This document shows positions 1 through 11,375 of a stretch of 64,000 nucleotides of DNA, piece by piece. The position numbers were made by a program, and so were the translations under genes. The notes below the pieces were generated by a model. That model had not been told where the DNA came from. It saw only the letters and a program-made list of their open reading frames with translations, and did not search any database. The DNA comes from Mesorhizobium sp. M1D.F.Ca.ET.043.01.1.1 (GTDB lineage Bacteria > Pseudomonadota > Alphaproteobacteria > Rhizobiales > Rhizobiaceae): positions 2,232,001 to 2,296,000 of the forward strand of contig NZ_CP034444.1 of the NCBI RefSeq assembly GCF_003952385.1, read 5' to 3'. The first letter of the stretch is position 1, and the number at the start of each line of letters is the position of its first letter.

Positions 1-2
1 CG

Positions 3-1385
3 TCAGTGACGAGTGAGAGGCGACGGACGGAGCTCATCTGGCATTTCTCGTTTCCGGAATGGATCAAGCGCCTCAGGCGTCGGCGCGTGCTGATTGGCCT
101 GGAAGATGTTGGCAACCTCGAAGATCAGGTCGCGGGTCCCCTCATAGAGGATTGTGAGCTTGTGCTGGCTGCCGAGCCGGTCGAAGATCGGGAAGCCGAC
201 GCGCATGAGCGGAATGCCAAGGCGTTGCGAAGCCTGGCGACCGTGGGAGTGAGTAACGAGAAGATCCGCGCCCTCGGCAAGAGCTTCCAAATCGCCGAGA
301 TCGCCGATCTGAACCCACTCCGCCGGTACCTTTTCCAGAATCTTCGACATATCGGTCGTCGTGACCGCCGCAGCGATTTTGGAGCCCATGCCAGCGAAGA
401 AGGTTGCGAGCTGATAGAGTTGGTCTGGTTCGGCAGCGATCGCAATTTTCTTGCCTCCGAAATGAAAATGTCCGTCGAGCAAAGCATCCTGCAATTGCGC
501 CCGGCGACGGCGCACCCGGGTCGGCACCGCCGCGCCCGAAACCGCCGACAGCACCGAGACGAACCGGTCGACAGCCTTCAATCCGGTCAGCGACTGCAAC
601 ACCACGTAAGGCACGCCGGTCAACCCGTGCAGCATTTTCGCCGGGTGGCGCATGTGCTCGCCGATGACGATGCATTGCGCGGCTGTGCCAAGCTCGCGGA
701 TTTCTTCAACGCTGGTGCCGCCATAGGTAGTCGTTACCCAGCGGTCAGGGACCGTACCGTCGAGCGAGCCGGAGACGTCCGGCAGGATGATCGGCTTGAG
801 GCCAAAACTTTCAACCATGTCACGCAAATGCTCGACGTCAGCGACAGTGAGGTTGCATCCGGGCAGGATTGCGATCTTCTTCGGTTGCCTGGTCCGTGCG
901 CCCGACCGTGTAATCCCTTCGATCATCGCCGCGACAGCCTTGGCCCAGCCTTCTTCGATCGCGCCGTCAAAATCAGGCGTGTTGGCCAGCACGACCTCCG
1001 TCCCCGCGAGCTCTTCCACGTGCTTCAGCTTGACGTTGGCGATATCACTCGCGCAATCTTCGCCACGGGTCTCGACCAGCGCGGTCGTGCAAACTCCTAT
1101 CAGCTTTGGCTTAGTGCGAATTTTGAGGTTGAGGATCGCCTCGTCCAGATGGTCCGCTCCGCCGAGTATGGTTGCCACCTCGTCCATCGCCGTTGTCTGC
1201 AAGGGGATCGCTTCCTTGAAATGCCGCACGAAGAGCACGAGCGCGAAGCTGGTGCAGCCTTGGCTGCCGTGGAACAGGGGCATCGCACCGTCGACTCCAA
1301 GAAAAGCGAAGGCGGCACCCAGCGGCTGTGACGACTTCAGCGGGTTGACCGCCGCTGATTTGGTATTGCGAAGGATGCGGGCCAT
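3..1385 (-). CDS. nifN: NifN, FeMo-cofactor scaffold subunit
   Basis: NifN pairs with NifE to form the NifEN scaffold on which the FeMo-cofactor precursor is matured before transfer to NifDK. The 460-residue product has the NifK/NifN-type core, with the early Cys region GSQGCTSFALVLFVRHFKE and a later segment RVGFPIFDRLG typical of the family. A longer frame opens at 1439, but the ATG at 1385 is preferred: it follows the nifE stop by ten bases and has a GAGGAAG ribosome site five bases upstream. The longer start would overlap nifE by 44 bases. It is the last gene of a nifHDKEN order read from the promoter near 7.2 kb. The stop codon is at 3-5, so the gene is complete; nifX would be expected beyond the left edge. 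Confidence 0.95.
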   Translation of the reverse strand: MARILRNTKSAAVNPLKSSQPLGAAFAFLGVDGAMPLFHGSQGCTSFALVLFVRHFKEAIPLQTTAMDEVATILGGADHLDEAILNLKIRTKPKLIGVCTTALVETRGEDCASDIANVKLKHVEELAGTEVVLANTPDFDGAIEEGWAKAVAAMIEGITRSGARTRQPKKIAILPGCNLTVADVEHLRDMVESFGLKPIILPDVSGSLDGTVPDRWVTTTYGGTSVEEIRELGTAAQCIVIGEHMRHPAKMLHGLTGVPYVVLQSLTGLKAVDRFVSVLSAVSGAAVPTRVRRRRAQLQDALLDGHFHFGGKKIAIAAEPDQLYQLATFFAGMGSKIAAAVTTTDMSKILEKVPAEWVQIGDLGDLEALAEGADLLVTHSHGRQASQRLGIPLMRVGFPIFDRLGSQHKLTILYEGTRDLIFEVANIFQANQHAPTPEALDPFRKREMPDELRPSPLTRH

Positions 1386-1395
1386 CGGATCTTCC

Positions 1396-2886
1396 TCAAC
1401 GCTCGCCTGAGCGCTGAGCCGTCGCGCCGGCGAATTCATCGAGAGCGTTCACAGTCCCAGTTCCGTTCTTCGTGCTCGCCAGATCGTCCTTCACGGCAGG
1501 CTGGCAATCCCACGGCGCCGGCTCCCGCACCTGGCCCCAGATCGGGTTGTGAATGGCGAGGTCGATCTGCCGTACAAGTTCCACCATGCCGTCATAGCCG
1601 GCATAAGGATGTTGTCGCTCCTGGTTGATATCGAGCCAGGGTGTCTTGGCCTTCAGGGCGATGAATTGCGTGCGCCCGCCCGACAACATGATGTCGGCCT
1701 TGCCTTCTGAGAGCATGGCGTAAAGATCGCGCGCCGCCATCTGCTCGAATACGTGGTTTTCGTCCTTGAGGATGCGTTTGATCCGTTCCTTGTCTTCGAC
1801 GGTGGATTTCTTGACCGAGGTGCCGACGATCTCCATGCCGATCTCCATCAGGGCGTGGACGACTGACCAGGACTTCACACCTCCTGTGTTGAGCAGCACG
1901 CGCTTGCCTTGCAGCCGCCGGCGGTAGGCCTTGAGCTTCTTCCACGCAATCGCCTCCTGCTCAGCAATCAGCGTGTCTGTGCGATCGATAATCTCCGCAT
2001 CGGCGCCCCTCCTCACCAGCAGCTCAGCAAGGTTGCGAAGTGCTTCCGACGTATCGGTTATGCCGTAGAAGGAGCCCTCGAAGAACGGGATGTCCCAGCG
2101 CTCCTCCATCTTGCGGGCCAGATTGATGAGTGCGCTCGAGCACACCATCATAGCCGCCCGGGCGCGGTGAGCGGATGCAACGTCGATGTAACGCGCATCG
2201 CCCGGAATGCAGGCGCGCACTCGGATGCCGAGCCGATCAAGCAGCGGCTTCACCAGCCAAAATTCGCCGGAGAGGTTGAATTCGCCGAGGATGTTTATGT
2301 CGTAGGGCCCGTCGTCGTCTGGTTCCACCGTGCCGATGACATGATCGAGCAGCGCTTCGGCGGCGAGTTTGTTGCCGAGGTTCTTGGAGCCGGCCAAGCC
2401 AGGCGCATTGATCGGCACCACGGCCAAGCCGAATTTTTCGGCCGCGCGTTTGCACACGGCATCAATGTCTTCGCCGATCAGCGCCGTCACGCAAGTCGAA
2501 TAGACGAAGACTGCCGGCGGCGCATATGTTTCCTTGATCTGGCGGATCGCTTTGAACAGCTTCCGCTCGCCCTGCCCCATCACGACGTCGAGTTCGGTAA
2601 GGTCGGTCGTGAAGCTTGTCCGCCACAGGGTTGGCCCAGACGAAGCTGCGCCTCTGTTGTCCCAGGAATTGCCCTCACAGGCGAGGGGTGCATGGACCAG
2701 GTGCGCAACGTCGGTGATCGGCTGCAGGACGATCTTGGCGCCGTCAAAGGCGCAGCCGCCGGCGGCCGCCCCGGGGGTCAGCGGCTTCGAGCAGCCCTCC
2801 TTGCGCGCCTTGGCATCCTTGCCGCGGTTTTTATCGCAGGCGGGCTCGTCGAAAACATCCTGGATCTTGGCACTGAGCGAGGTCAT
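1396..2886 (-). CDS. nifE: NifE, FeMo-cofactor scaffold subunit
   Basis: NifE is the alpha-like subunit of the NifEN scaffold for FeMo-cofactor assembly. The 496-residue protein has the family signature CAFDGAKIVLQPITDVAHLV, then HAPLACEGNSWDNRG and YSTCVTALIGEDIDAV, which carry the conserved cysteines for the iron-sulfur cluster shared with NifN. The C-terminal half holds a nitrogenase component 1 fold with LNTGGVKSWSVV. The ATG has a GGAG motif about nine bases upstream. It lies 62 bases after nifK and directly before nifN, so the three are very probably co-transcribed from the nifH promoter. Confidence 0.96.
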   Translation of the reverse strand: MTSLSAKIQDVFDEPACDKNRGKDAKARKEGCSKPLTPGAAAGGCAFDGAKIVLQPITDVAHLVHAPLACEGNSWDNRGAASSGPTLWRTSFTTDLTELDVVMGQGERKLFKAIRQIKETYAPPAVFVYSTCVTALIGEDIDAVCKRAAEKFGLAVVPINAPGLAGSKNLGNKLAAEALLDHVIGTVEPDDDGPYDINILGEFNLSGEFWLVKPLLDRLGIRVRACIPGDARYIDVASAHRARAAMMVCSSALINLARKMEERWDIPFFEGSFYGITDTSEALRNLAELLVRRGADAEIIDRTDTLIAEQEAIAWKKLKAYRRRLQGKRVLLNTGGVKSWSVVHALMEIGMEIVGTSVKKSTVEDKERIKRILKDENHVFEQMAARDLYAMLSEGKADIMLSGGRTQFIALKAKTPWLDINQERQHPYAGYDGMVELVRQIDLAIHNPIWGQVREPAPWDCQPAVKDDLASTKNGTGTVNALDEFAGATAQRSGER

Positions 2887-2948
2887 TGCGTCAGTCTCCG
2901 AAGTCCAATTGGGCGATGGGCGGCCACGGCAAAAGCCGGCACCGGCTC

Positions 2949-4490
2949 TTAGCGGGTGAGGTCATAGGAATAATCCGTCACGCCAGTCTCGCTCGACTCG
3001 CGATCGAGCTTGTCGAATATCTTGTCGAGGATCGTCGTCAGCACGCGTAAACCGCCCTGGTAGCCCATCAGCGCAAAGCGATGGTGATGGTGTCGGTCGA
3101 AGATTGGAAACGTCAGCCGGATCAACGGCGTGCCGGTATCGCGCTCCAGATACTTGCCATAGGAATTGCCTATCAGCAGGTCGACCGGCTCTGTAAAGAG
3201 CAGCGAGCGCATTGCCCAGAGATCTTTGCCCGCCCAGACCTGGGCATCCTGGCCGAAGGACGAGGAGGCGAGCAGCTCCTTGATCTCGGCTTGCCAGGCA
3301 CTGGTGCCGTTGGTCGCGAGGCAGTGGGTCGGCTCGCCACCAGTTTCCATGACAAAGCGGGCCATGGCGTAGACGAAGTCCGGATCGCCGTAGATTGCGT
3401 ATTTCTTGCCGTGCAGCCATGATTGGCTGTCCGCCATGGCGTCAACCAGTCGGCCGCGCTCCATCCGGATTGTCTCGGGGATCTCCTTGCCGGAAATGGC
3501 TGAGACCTTCATCAGGAACTCGTCGGTCGCCTGGACACCTAGCGGATAGTGGAAGGATGCCGTCGCTTGCCCGACCTCATTGCAATATTCCAGCGTCTTG
3601 CGGGTGTTGTAGTGCTGCAGCGACAGTGTCGCCTCCGCATTGAGTGCCCCTTTCACGTCTTCGATCTTTGTGCCTCCGTCATACATGCGGTATTCGCCGT
3701 CCGACGGCGTGTCGAACTGGTCTGAGGCGTCCTGAATGAAGGTATAGGTGACAGCCATCAGGTCGAGGAGGCGCTTGAGTTCCCGGTTGTTGCCGACGCA
3801 GAATCCGTCGAATCCTGGAATGATGTTGATGGCCCCAGCGGCTTGCGCGCGCTCGCTGCCCTTCCAGAAATGCTCCAGCACGCCCTTCACCATGCCGTCA
3901 TAGCCATCGACATGGCTGCCGACGAAGGCAGGCGTATGAGCGAAAGGCACGTCGAAGTCGCTCGGGACCGAGCCTTCGTTCTTGGCGTTCTCGATGAAGC
4001 TACGCAGGTCGTCGCCGATGACTTCGGCCATGCAGGTGGTCGAGACGGCGATCATCTTGGGGTCGTAGAGCTTGTAGGTATTGGCGAGCCCGTCGACCAT
4101 GTTCTTCAGGCCGCCAAACACTGCCGCGTCCTCGGTCATCGAGGAGGAAACCGCTGACGAAGGCTCCTTGAAATGTCGCGACAGATGCGAGCGGTAGTAG
4201 GCAACGCAGCCCTGGCTACCGTGGACGAAAGACATGGTCCGCTCGAAGCCCGCGGCCGCGAACACCGCGCCGAGCGGCTGGCAGGCCTTGGCGGGGTTTA
4301 TGACAAGCGCCTCGCGAGCGAGGTTCTTTTCGCGGTATTCCCAAGTCTTGGTGAATTCGCGTTGGTCGGTGACGATCTGATCAGGGTGCGGACACTCGAA
4401 ATTCAGTTTCTTCTCGGCAAGCATTTGTCTGTATTCAGGCTCGCGGAACAGGGGAGCATGGTCGAGAACTTTTTCGGCCGATTGCGGCAT
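2949..4490 (-). CDS. nifK: NifK, nitrogenase MoFe protein beta subunit
   Basis: Beta subunit of the molybdenum-iron protein; with NifD it forms the alpha2beta2 enzyme that reduces N2 and holds half of each P-cluster. P-cluster cysteine regions are seen as [23 protein letters not shown] and [13 protein letters not shown]. The ATG at 4490 (MPQSAEKV...) is chosen over one six codons upstream, because an AAAAGGTGA ribosome site precedes it and the length, 513 residues, fits the rhizobial family. The C-terminus ends ...DYSYDLTR. It follows nifD with a 126-base spacer that contains a strong stem-loop. Confidence 0.97.
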   Translation of the reverse strand: MPQSAEKVLDHAPLFREPEYRQMLAEKKLNFECPHPDQIVTDQREFTKTWEYREKNLAREALVINPAKACQPLGAVFAAAGFERTMSFVHGSQGCVAYYRSHLSRHFKEPSSAVSSSMTEDAAVFGGLKNMVDGLANTYKLYDPKMIAVSTTCMAEVIGDDLRSFIENAKNEGSVPSDFDVPFAHTPAFVGSHVDGYDGMVKGVLEHFWKGSERAQAAGAINIIPGFDGFCVGNNRELKRLLDLMAVTYTFIQDASDQFDTPSDGEYRMYDGGTKIEDVKGALNAEATLSLQHYNTRKTLEYCNEVGQATASFHYPLGVQATDEFLMKVSAISGKEIPETIRMERGRLVDAMADSQSWLHGKKYAIYGDPDFVYAMARFVMETGGEPTHCLATNGTSAWQAEIKELLASSSFGQDAQVWAGKDLWAMRSLLFTEPVDLLIGNSYGKYLERDTGTPLIRLTFPIFDRHHHHRFALMGYQGGLRVLTTILDKIFDKLDRESSETGVTDYSYDLTR

Positions 4491-4587
4491 GGTGGTCACC
4501 TTTTCCATCTGGCCGCGCCAAGCGGCAGCACAGGGACATCAAGACGTTAAAGGGCCTCCCGCGGATCGAGTGCCCCGAGCATTTATC

Positions 4588-4611
4588 GGCCTCCCTGCCT
4601 GGCGGGAGGCC
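4588..4611 (-). promoter_or_regulatory. stem-loop between nifD and nifK
   Basis: An eight-base-pair perfect GC-rich stem (GGCCTCCC with GGGAGGCC) and an eight-base loop sit six bases after the nifD stop. There is no clear U-run, and nifK follows, so it is better read as an mRNA 3'-end or processing structure inside the operon than as a full terminator. Confidence 0.55.
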
Positions 4612-4616
4612 AGTCC

Positions 4617-6122
4617 TCATTCGGCGGCGACTGCCCTCAGCGGCTCGTCCTTCATCTTCTTCCACGGCGCGCGGTAGAGACCCCAGACAGGGTTGTTGAT
4701 GGCCAGATCCATGTCGCGGGCGAAAATGGCGAAGCCGTCATAGCCGTGATACGGGCCGGAATAGTCCCAGGAGTGCATCTGGCGGAACGGGATGCCCATC
4801 TTCTGCACCGGGTACTTCTCCTTGATACCGGAGCCAACGAGATCAGGGCGGATGCCTTCGATGAACTTCTCCAGTTCAAAACTCGTGACGTCGTCATAGA
4901 CGAGCGTGCCATTCTTCACGTAATGGCCGGTGCGCTGATAGTCGTCGTTGTGGGCGAACTCGTAGCCGGTGCCAACGATCACCATACCGAGGTCCTCGTA
5001 GGCAGTGATGACGTGACGGGGGCGCAGGCCGCCGACATAGAGCATCACCGTGCAGCCTTCGAGGCGCGGTCGGTACTTGGCGATGACGGCATCGACCAAG
5101 GGCCGGTACTTGGCGATGACCTTTTCGGTGTTCTCCTCGATTTCCGGGCCGAAATGCTTGGCGATGTTGCGCAGGGAGGCCTCGATCTGGGAGGGGCCGA
5201 AGAAATTGTATTCCATCCAGGCGATGCCGTACTTTTCCTCCATGTGCCGGCAAATGTAGTTCATCGACCGGTAGCAGTGGATCAGGTTGAGCTTGGCCTT
5301 GGGCGCGCGTTCTATCTCGGCGAGCGTGGCGTCGCCCGACCAGTTGCCGACCACACGAAGCCCAATCTCCTCGAGCAGGATTCGCGAAGCCCAGGCATCG
5401 CCGCCAATGTTGTAGTCGCCGACGACGTTGACGTCGTATGGGCCGGACTCGAACTCGACATCCTCCTTGTCGAACACCCAATCGCGGATCGCATCATTTG
5501 CAATGTGGTGGCCGAGCGATTGTGAAACGCCGCGGAAACCTTCGCAGCGCACCGGTACAATCGTCTTTTCGTGCTCCTTGGCTTTCTTGCGCGACACTGC
5601 CTCGATATCGTCCCCGATCAGGCCGATCGGGCATTCGGACTGCACCGAGATGCCTCCACTGAGCGGAAACAGGTCCTCGATCTCGTCGATGATCTTTTCC
5701 AGCTTCTTGTCGCCGCCGAAAACGATGTCCTTCTCCTGGAAGTCGGAGGTGAACTGCATTGTCACGAACGTGTCGATGCCCGTCGTGCCGACGTAATAGT
5801 TGCGGCGTTGCGACCAGGAATATTGCCCACAGCCGACCGGCCCGTGCGAGATGTGGACCATATCCTTGACCGGACCCCACACCACGCCCTTGGAGCCGGC
5901 ATAGGCGCAGCCGCGGATTGTCATCACGCCCGGAATGGATTTGATGTTCGATTTGACGTCGCATTCGGAAGGGCCCTTGTCCTCCCCTCCGGCCTCGTCC
6001 TTGCTCGTTGCGACACTGAGGTGCTTCTTGCGGCGCTTGGCCGCCTTGTCTGGATATTGGGACAGCACGTCCTCGATAAGCTTCGCATGCAAAGCGCCGT
6101 CATTCTCATAGTCGAGGCCCAT
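4617..6122 (-). CDS. nifD: NifD, nitrogenase MoFe protein alpha subunit
   Basis: Alpha subunit of the MoFe protein; it binds FeMo-cofactor. The P-cluster cysteines lie in [31 protein letters not shown] and [15 protein letters not shown]. The cofactor cysteine is in [11 protein letters not shown] and the cofactor histidine in [15 protein letters not shown]. All of these are intact. The ATG at 6122 (MGLDYEND...) is taken rather than a TTG six codons earlier, because AAAGGGGCAGG stands before the ATG; this gives 501 residues. The gene is 104 bases downstream of nifH with a stem-loop between them. Confidence 0.97.
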   Translation of the reverse strand: MGLDYENDGALHAKLIEDVLSQYPDKAAKRRKKHLSVATSKDEAGGEDKGPSECDVKSNIKSIPGVMTIRGCAYAGSKGVVWGPVKDMVHISHGPVGCGQYSWSQRRNYYVGTTGIDTFVTMQFTSDFQEKDIVFGGDKKLEKIIDEIEDLFPLSGGISVQSECPIGLIGDDIEAVSRKKAKEHEKTIVPVRCEGFRGVSQSLGHHIANDAIRDWVFDKEDVEFESGPYDVNVVGDYNIGGDAWASRILLEEIGLRVVGNWSGDATLAEIERAPKAKLNLIHCYRSMNYICRHMEEKYGIAWMEYNFFGPSQIEASLRNIAKHFGPEIEENTEKVIAKYRPLVDAVIAKYRPRLEGCTVMLYVGGLRPRHVITAYEDLGMVIVGTGYEFAHNDDYQRTGHYVKNGTLVYDDVTSFELEKFIEGIRPDLVGSGIKEKYPVQKMGIPFRQMHSWDYSGPYHGYDGFAIFARDMDLAINNPVWGLYRAPWKKMKDEPLRAVAAE

Positions 6123-6183
6123 GGGACCTGCCCCTTTCAAGGTTCGGGTAACGCCTCGCCAACGAGGCCTTGTTTCGTAGAAA

Positions 6184-6210
6184 GGGGCGCCAGGTCACGG
6201 TCGGCGCCCC
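6184..6210 (-). promoter_or_regulatory. stem-loop between nifH and nifD
   Basis: A perfect eight-base-pair stem (GGGGCGCC with GGCGCCCC) with an eleven-base loop lies 17 bases after the nifH stop. Structures in this place are known in other diazotrophs to raise nifH transcript relative to nifDK, by partial termination or 3'-end protection. That role is inferred here. Confidence 0.6.
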
Positions 6211-6226
6211 CTGTCGGTAGCGGCGG

Positions 6227-7120
<894 letters not shown>

Positions 7121-7173
7121 CTACCCGCGACTTGAAGTCCGGTCGGCAGATCCCGGCGCCTCGCACCGATCGT

Positions 7174-7296
7174 CTCAAAACTCGTGCCAATTTGGCCAGT
7201 TGGATCGAAGAAGAAATTTTATGTTTGCTTTTCAGCTATTTAACATTTGGGAAAAATATTAAACTGGCTAAATAAACTTGTGTGGCGAACCCGACA
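7174..7296 (-). promoter_or_regulatory. nifH sigma-54 promoter and NifA site (module copy 1)
   Basis: Read leftward, TGGCACG-AGTT-TTGAG at 7189-7174 matches the -24/-12 element, except that GA stands where GC is usual at -12. A palindromic NifA site TGT-N10-ACA lies at 7281-7296, about 91 bases further upstream. The intervening DNA is AT-rich, as is common for IHF bending. Close relatives of this module occur at 14.3-14.5 kb and 21.2-21.4 kb. Confidence 0.85.
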
Positions 7297-7335
7297 TAGG
7301 CGACAGGAGATGTCGGATTGCGTTACTTGCGACCG

Positions 7336-7626
7336 CTATTGATCGTTAGGGGAAGACGGCAACCACCCCATCGCCGAGCGACCAGGCGGGCCTTTTCTTA
7401 GGCGACGCACCAGTTGTAAAGTCCAGCGCTGTTGTGTCGGCCAAGCCCCAACCGAACTTTTGGTAAGATTTTTGGCCAATAGGCCGGCATGTCTTAATCT
7501 GTCATACCGGCTGACGGCGTGAAATACCTCTCCTTCAGACAATTTGCCGACGTCAAAGACACAGAGAATGTTTTGGGTCGGATCCACGCATTCATCCGGT
7601 ATCCGCCACATAAAGTCGGGTCTCAT
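7336..7626 (-). CDS. hypothetical short ORF upstream of nifH
   Basis: A 96-codon frame starting MRPDFMWRIPDECVDPTQ runs toward the nifH NifA site and ends 40 bases before it. No family is recognised, and no clear ribosome site precedes the ATG. It begins just where the portal-protein relic breaks off, so it could be a real small gene, or chance open frame at a deletion joint. Confidence 0.25.
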   Translation of the reverse strand: MRPDFMWRIPDECVDPTQNILCVFDVGKLSEGEVFHAVSRYDRLRHAGLLAKNLTKSSVGAWPTQQRWTLQLVRRLRKGPPGRSAMGWLPSSPNDQ

Positions 7627-7631
7627 GGGGG

Positions 7632-8526
7632 CTAAAGAGGGTTCCTTGGCGGAACGTGGAAGGTCGAGCAGACCACTTCGGCCGTCCATTTCAGTTGCTC
7701 GATCAGCTGCGAATCGGTGGCGTTCATCGCGATCGGCTCGAATTTCAAATCGTCGCCAAGCACGGCAATTTTGCCGGCGTTCTCGCCGCTGTAGTTGGTA
7801 TCGAACGCGGCCTTGAGACGATCGGCGGTTTCCTGGCTGATCGACCCGGGTGCGGTCAGAACGCCGCCGGGCCGGCTCCTGTTGCCAAAAAACTGCGTCG
7901 AGCTGTCGAGGATGTTCAAACCTTGCGTTGCCGCCACGCCGGCGGCGTAGATCGGCGACAGCCCGACCAGCGGATGAAACAGGCAGTTGAAGCGGTCGTG
8001 GATGATCTCGCTGGCGGGGACCATGATGTCCTCTTTGATCCCGCTGACATTGTCGGTGCGCAGCTGGTAGAACACTGAGCCGTCATCGGCGACCAGCGAC
8101 GTCACGCGATCCGGCGCCAGCACGATCTGCGAGCGAACCACCCTGCTGCCGTCGCGGATTTTCAGGACGTAGACGTTGCCGCGCATCAGCTTGGAGAGAA
8201 AGTAATTCTCCCAGTACTGGATGCGGTTCTGGAAGCCGTTCGGCTTTTTCAGCACAGGCGAAAACGCGGGGCTCTTGGTCTCCGTCCAGATGCCGTTGGC
8301 GTCTTGCTCGACCAGCTTGACGCGGAGCTTGGAATATCCGAGGCGATCAGCGTCATGCAGGCGAAGACGGCGTGATTGGCCAGCACGCTGTTGAACTCCA
8401 CGACGGTGTTGGTCTGCCAAGCACCCGTGAAACTTTCCAGTATCCTGTACCACCCCCGCGATTCTCAGACACCGGAACGGGCGGCGCGGCCTTGGTGCGC
8501 GAAATGTTGAAGCCGAGTATGTTCAT
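7632..8526 (-). pseudogene. phage portal protein relic (HK97 type)
   Basis: The main frame carries KLRVKLVEQDANGIWTETKS, SKLMRGNVYVLKIRDGSR and FHPLVGLSPIYAAGVAATQG, typical of HK97-family portal proteins, the ring through which phage DNA is packaged. The start is at 8526 (MNILGFNISRTK) in one frame. A piece beginning TGAWQTNTVVEFNSVLANHA lies in a second, and the rest in a third, so at least two frameshifts are present. The coding similarity stops at VCSTFHVPP near 7640, far short of a full portal protein. It belongs to a prophage fragment that reads leftward behind nifH. Confidence 0.75.
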
Positions 8527-8736
8527 CAGGTGTTTGCCCTAGATGCCGCGCGGTACTTCGCTGACCGCCATGCCCGCGTGAGCGAAATATGCAGGGTCAG
8601 TGTCGGGCGAAGCCGCGCTATCGTGATACAGTTGTATGGTCGGGCTAAGAGCATCGGCCGGGACCGGTATCCCAACCAGCATCAAGGAATGCCAACCATC
8701 CCGCGCATCAACAGCCGCTCTTGAGGTCAGGTAAGG

Positions 8737-10017
8737 TCACCTCCCAGCACGCTGCTGTAGGAAAAGAAATGCGACCCCGGTCGATGCGACGGCGGCCGGC
8801 AGGTCCTGCCGAACCCACAAGGTGACGGAGTTGCCCCGCGCCTTGTTTCGCTCTGTGCCGGCCATAGCCTGCCGCAAACGGGGCTGGGAGCCAACGCCGG
8901 TGATCCTGACTGAGTATGGGTCACCAGCGTCGACGATGGTGAGTTCCTTGGCTGCCGATATGGTGCCCACCGATGCCCAATTATCGGGGAGCGCGCCCGA
9001 AAATGCGGCAAAATCTGCGTTTAGACACGATGCTTTCGGCGACAGTGGCAGTCCATGGCACATCGACTGCTACAGTTGTGGGAAGCCTGGCGTTCCAAGC
9101 GGCCTGAATAAGCGCGACTTCGAAGTTTTGCCCAGTGCTGTTGAGGTGCGTGGCGTCTGCGTAGTAATCTGCCGGCTTCCCTATCGCGACCATCTCCGCG
9201 TAGAGCTCGATCAATTCGAGGCCGTTCCCATCTGTCTTTTATCCAGTGCCAAGCGTCGTTAACGACCTCCATGGAGTTGTCGTCGCGATTCGGCTGCTGG
9301 CAAATGGCAATGTGGGGGATCGTCGGAAACGCGCGGCGAACATCTTCGAGCGGCGAGACGATTTCGCTAGGGACAAGGATCGCTGCCGGCCGTCCTATTG
9401 TTGATCCCAACGTTCCAGATCACCAGGTCGGGGTCGGTATCTACGATGGCAAGCTGAAATTTACCCCAAAAAGAAACATGGCGCGCGCGCCAGAAACGGA
9501 GGCATTCCAAACATGGATCGTATGAGCGCCGGATCCGGTCGACAGTGTGACGGGTGAGGCATAGGCTACAGCAACATCGTCCCACAGATGATAGACAATC
9601 GAATGTGTCGGCGCGATCGCACCAGAAAAGAAGAGATAAACCCACTCAGACGTTTCGTTACTGGTGCTATCCCCAATAACCAAAATATTGACGTCGCGGT
9701 TGTCGGCCGCAACGAGATTGGCGATGGCGCTGAACGAGGACTGCGCCCCTCCCTCGCTCCCCACCAATGCGTCAAGCGCTCCCGCAGCTGCGCCACTGAA
9801 GACGTGAGGTGCGAAAGGACGCTGCCGCCGAAATGCTGTTCAGCTCGGCCAGCATCTGCGCGACGGATTTTCGCTTATAGGCGGTTGCGTCACCCAGGCA
9901 CGTCGCCAGATATTGAGGCAACGATGTCGTCAGCGGATTGTAGTCGAAGCCACGATCTTCAAGGCCGGCGATGATGTCGGCCAGCAGTGAAGCCTCGGAC
10001 TGTGTCAGATAGCTCAT
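8737..10017 (-). pseudogene. phage-type SGNH hydrolase relic
   Basis: The frame opens with MSYLTQSEASLLADIIAGLE at 10017, whose ATG overlaps the preceding stop by four bases. A one-base shift near 9823 leads into VNILVIGDSTSNETSEWVY, a GDS-type block I of SGNH/GDSL hydrolases. A further frame near 9.1-9.2 kb carries YADATHLNSTGQN, the DxxH block V. The protein was therefore probably a tail- or capsid-associated esterase of about 400 residues. At least three frame changes show that it is dead. Confidence 0.6.
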
Positions 10018-10818
10018 TCGATCATCTTCCACAGGGTTCCATCGACCAGTTCCCGTTCCGAAAACTGGCAGCAGGCCAGCGAATTGAGCCAGGGCTGGCG
10101 GTCGGGATAGTAAGGTTCTTCGATTCGGCTGAGGCCGCAGCGGCCGACCAGCGCAGCGGCGCTGTCCTGGTGCACGAACACCGGGCAGCCCATGATGACC
10201 GCCTCGACCGCGGCGTTCGAGCCTTGCGTGACCAGGCAGTGCGCGCCCTTGAGATCCTCATGCAGTTTGCGGCCGAAGCGCTGCATTTCCTTGTTGCGGA
10301 TCAGCAGCGGCCGGTCGGTCAGCTTGTTCAGCCTCGCCACCGTCTGCCGCGTCCAGCCTTCGATGCCGTGAAAGTGCTCATAGGTCTCGGACGGCTCGGC
10401 TACGACAATGTGGCGGCCGGTCCTTGCCCATGGCCAGACTTCGGTTTTCAGCGCCTTCCAGCGGTCGCCGGGAACATCCCGGATGGACTGCATCTGGAAC
10501 GAGCCGACATGCCAGCGATAGTAGCCGCCATTGTCGCCGGTCGGCAGATCGGTGGCGAAGACGCGTCGGGCATAGCCGCGATCCCAGTATCCATCGGCGC
10601 CCCGTCCTGCGCCATTTGTCGATGAACCGCTTGAGCTCGGGCGTGCATCCGACGATCGGAATGATCGCGTCAGGCAAGCGATCGAGCGCCGCGAATTCCG
10701 CCCTGACGATTTGCCCGCCGGCGGCTTTGATCCTGTCGCCTATGCGATTGAACAGATCGAGCTTGAACTTTTTCAGGTGGCCCGGAATGAACAGGCAGAC
10801 CTTCCCCGGATCGATCAT
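10014..10818 (-). pseudogene. frameshifted phage-associated gene, possible glycosyltransferase-like
   Basis: The first part, MIDPGKVCLFIPGHLKKFKL to FIDKWRRTGRRW, and the second part, from IRDVPGDRWKALKTEVWPWA to the stop, lie in two frames that join near 10610. The C-terminal half, with THCLVTQGSNAAVEAVIMG-like sequence and VFVHQDSAAALVG, resembles proteins that handle polysaccharide or nucleotide sugars. This is a weak family impression, not a firm call. Its start overlaps the upstream Ntn-type gene as ATGA and its stop overlaps the next ATG the same way, which is the tight packing of a phage operon. Confidence 0.5.
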
Positions 10819-11375
10819 TCTTTGCTGGAGACGATCAGAAATGGACCCCTGACGCCCGCGCTAAAGTTTTCTGCCGCCTGAAGCGCCAAAATAACTCTCT
10901 CTTTGGGGTTTACTTTCGGCGTGGCGAACATCGCGCCAAGGGCTATTTGTGCGCCGCAACCGCAAGCCGCGATTCCATCCATATTTTCTCCTACCTGATA
11001 GTCGCTACTAATTACAAAAAGACGTCCCTCGTAAGCTACCAGAAAATCCCCACCCTTTTCTGCTTCGTTTACACGCACAGCATATCCGCCGTTTTTTAGG
11101 CAGGCTCTGACTTCATTTACAAAGTCAGTTACCATGAATGCATATACATCCTGATCTGTCCGGCGAACTGGCGGAGTGAAAGAGTGGGCGAGTAGTTGTC
11201 CCATCCGAAATGATGTTGTAAAGCCGATTACAAACGGGCCATTTCGGAACACCTTGGAGTCAGACCTTACTATAAGGTCAAGCCGCGAAACTCCGGCACT
11301 GTCGCCGCCAATCAATACTTCCTTGCCGGAAACCAAGCCTACAATGCAGGTCAATTCCAATACTCCGTCACCCAA
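10815..11375 (-). CDS. Ntn-hydrolase-like phage protein (proteasome-type fold)
   Basis: A 186-codon intact frame. The segment LTCIVGLVSGKEVLIGGDSAG resembles the N-terminal strand of Ntn hydrolases, where a residue just after the start (Thr or Cys) is the nucleophile after self-processing. Further on, EGRLFVISSDYQVGE and ACGCGAQIALGAM fit the same fold. The ATG at 11375 overlaps the upstream relic by 25 bases; a TTG at 11354 would avoid this and place Thr-Cys at the N-terminus. The DNA is visibly richer in A and T than its neighbours. It is the only undamaged gene of the prophage fragment. Role unknown. Confidence 0.6.
   Translation of the reverse strand: MGDGVLELTCIVGLVSGKEVLIGGDSAGVSRLDLIVRSDSKVFRNGPFVIGFTTSFRMGQLLAHSFTPPVRRTDQDVYAFMVTDFVNEVRACLKNGGYAVRVNEAEKGGDFLVAYEGRLFVISSDYQVGENMDGIAACGCGAQIALGAMFATPKVNPKERVILALQAAENFSAGVRGPFLIVSSKE

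Noticed and set aside
6..1331. 441-codon open frame on the plus strand
   Set aside because: It is exactly antisense to nifN and shows no family likeness; high GC leaves such frames open.
1909..2952. 347-codon plus-strand frame over nifE
   Set aside because: Antisense shadow of a clear gene.
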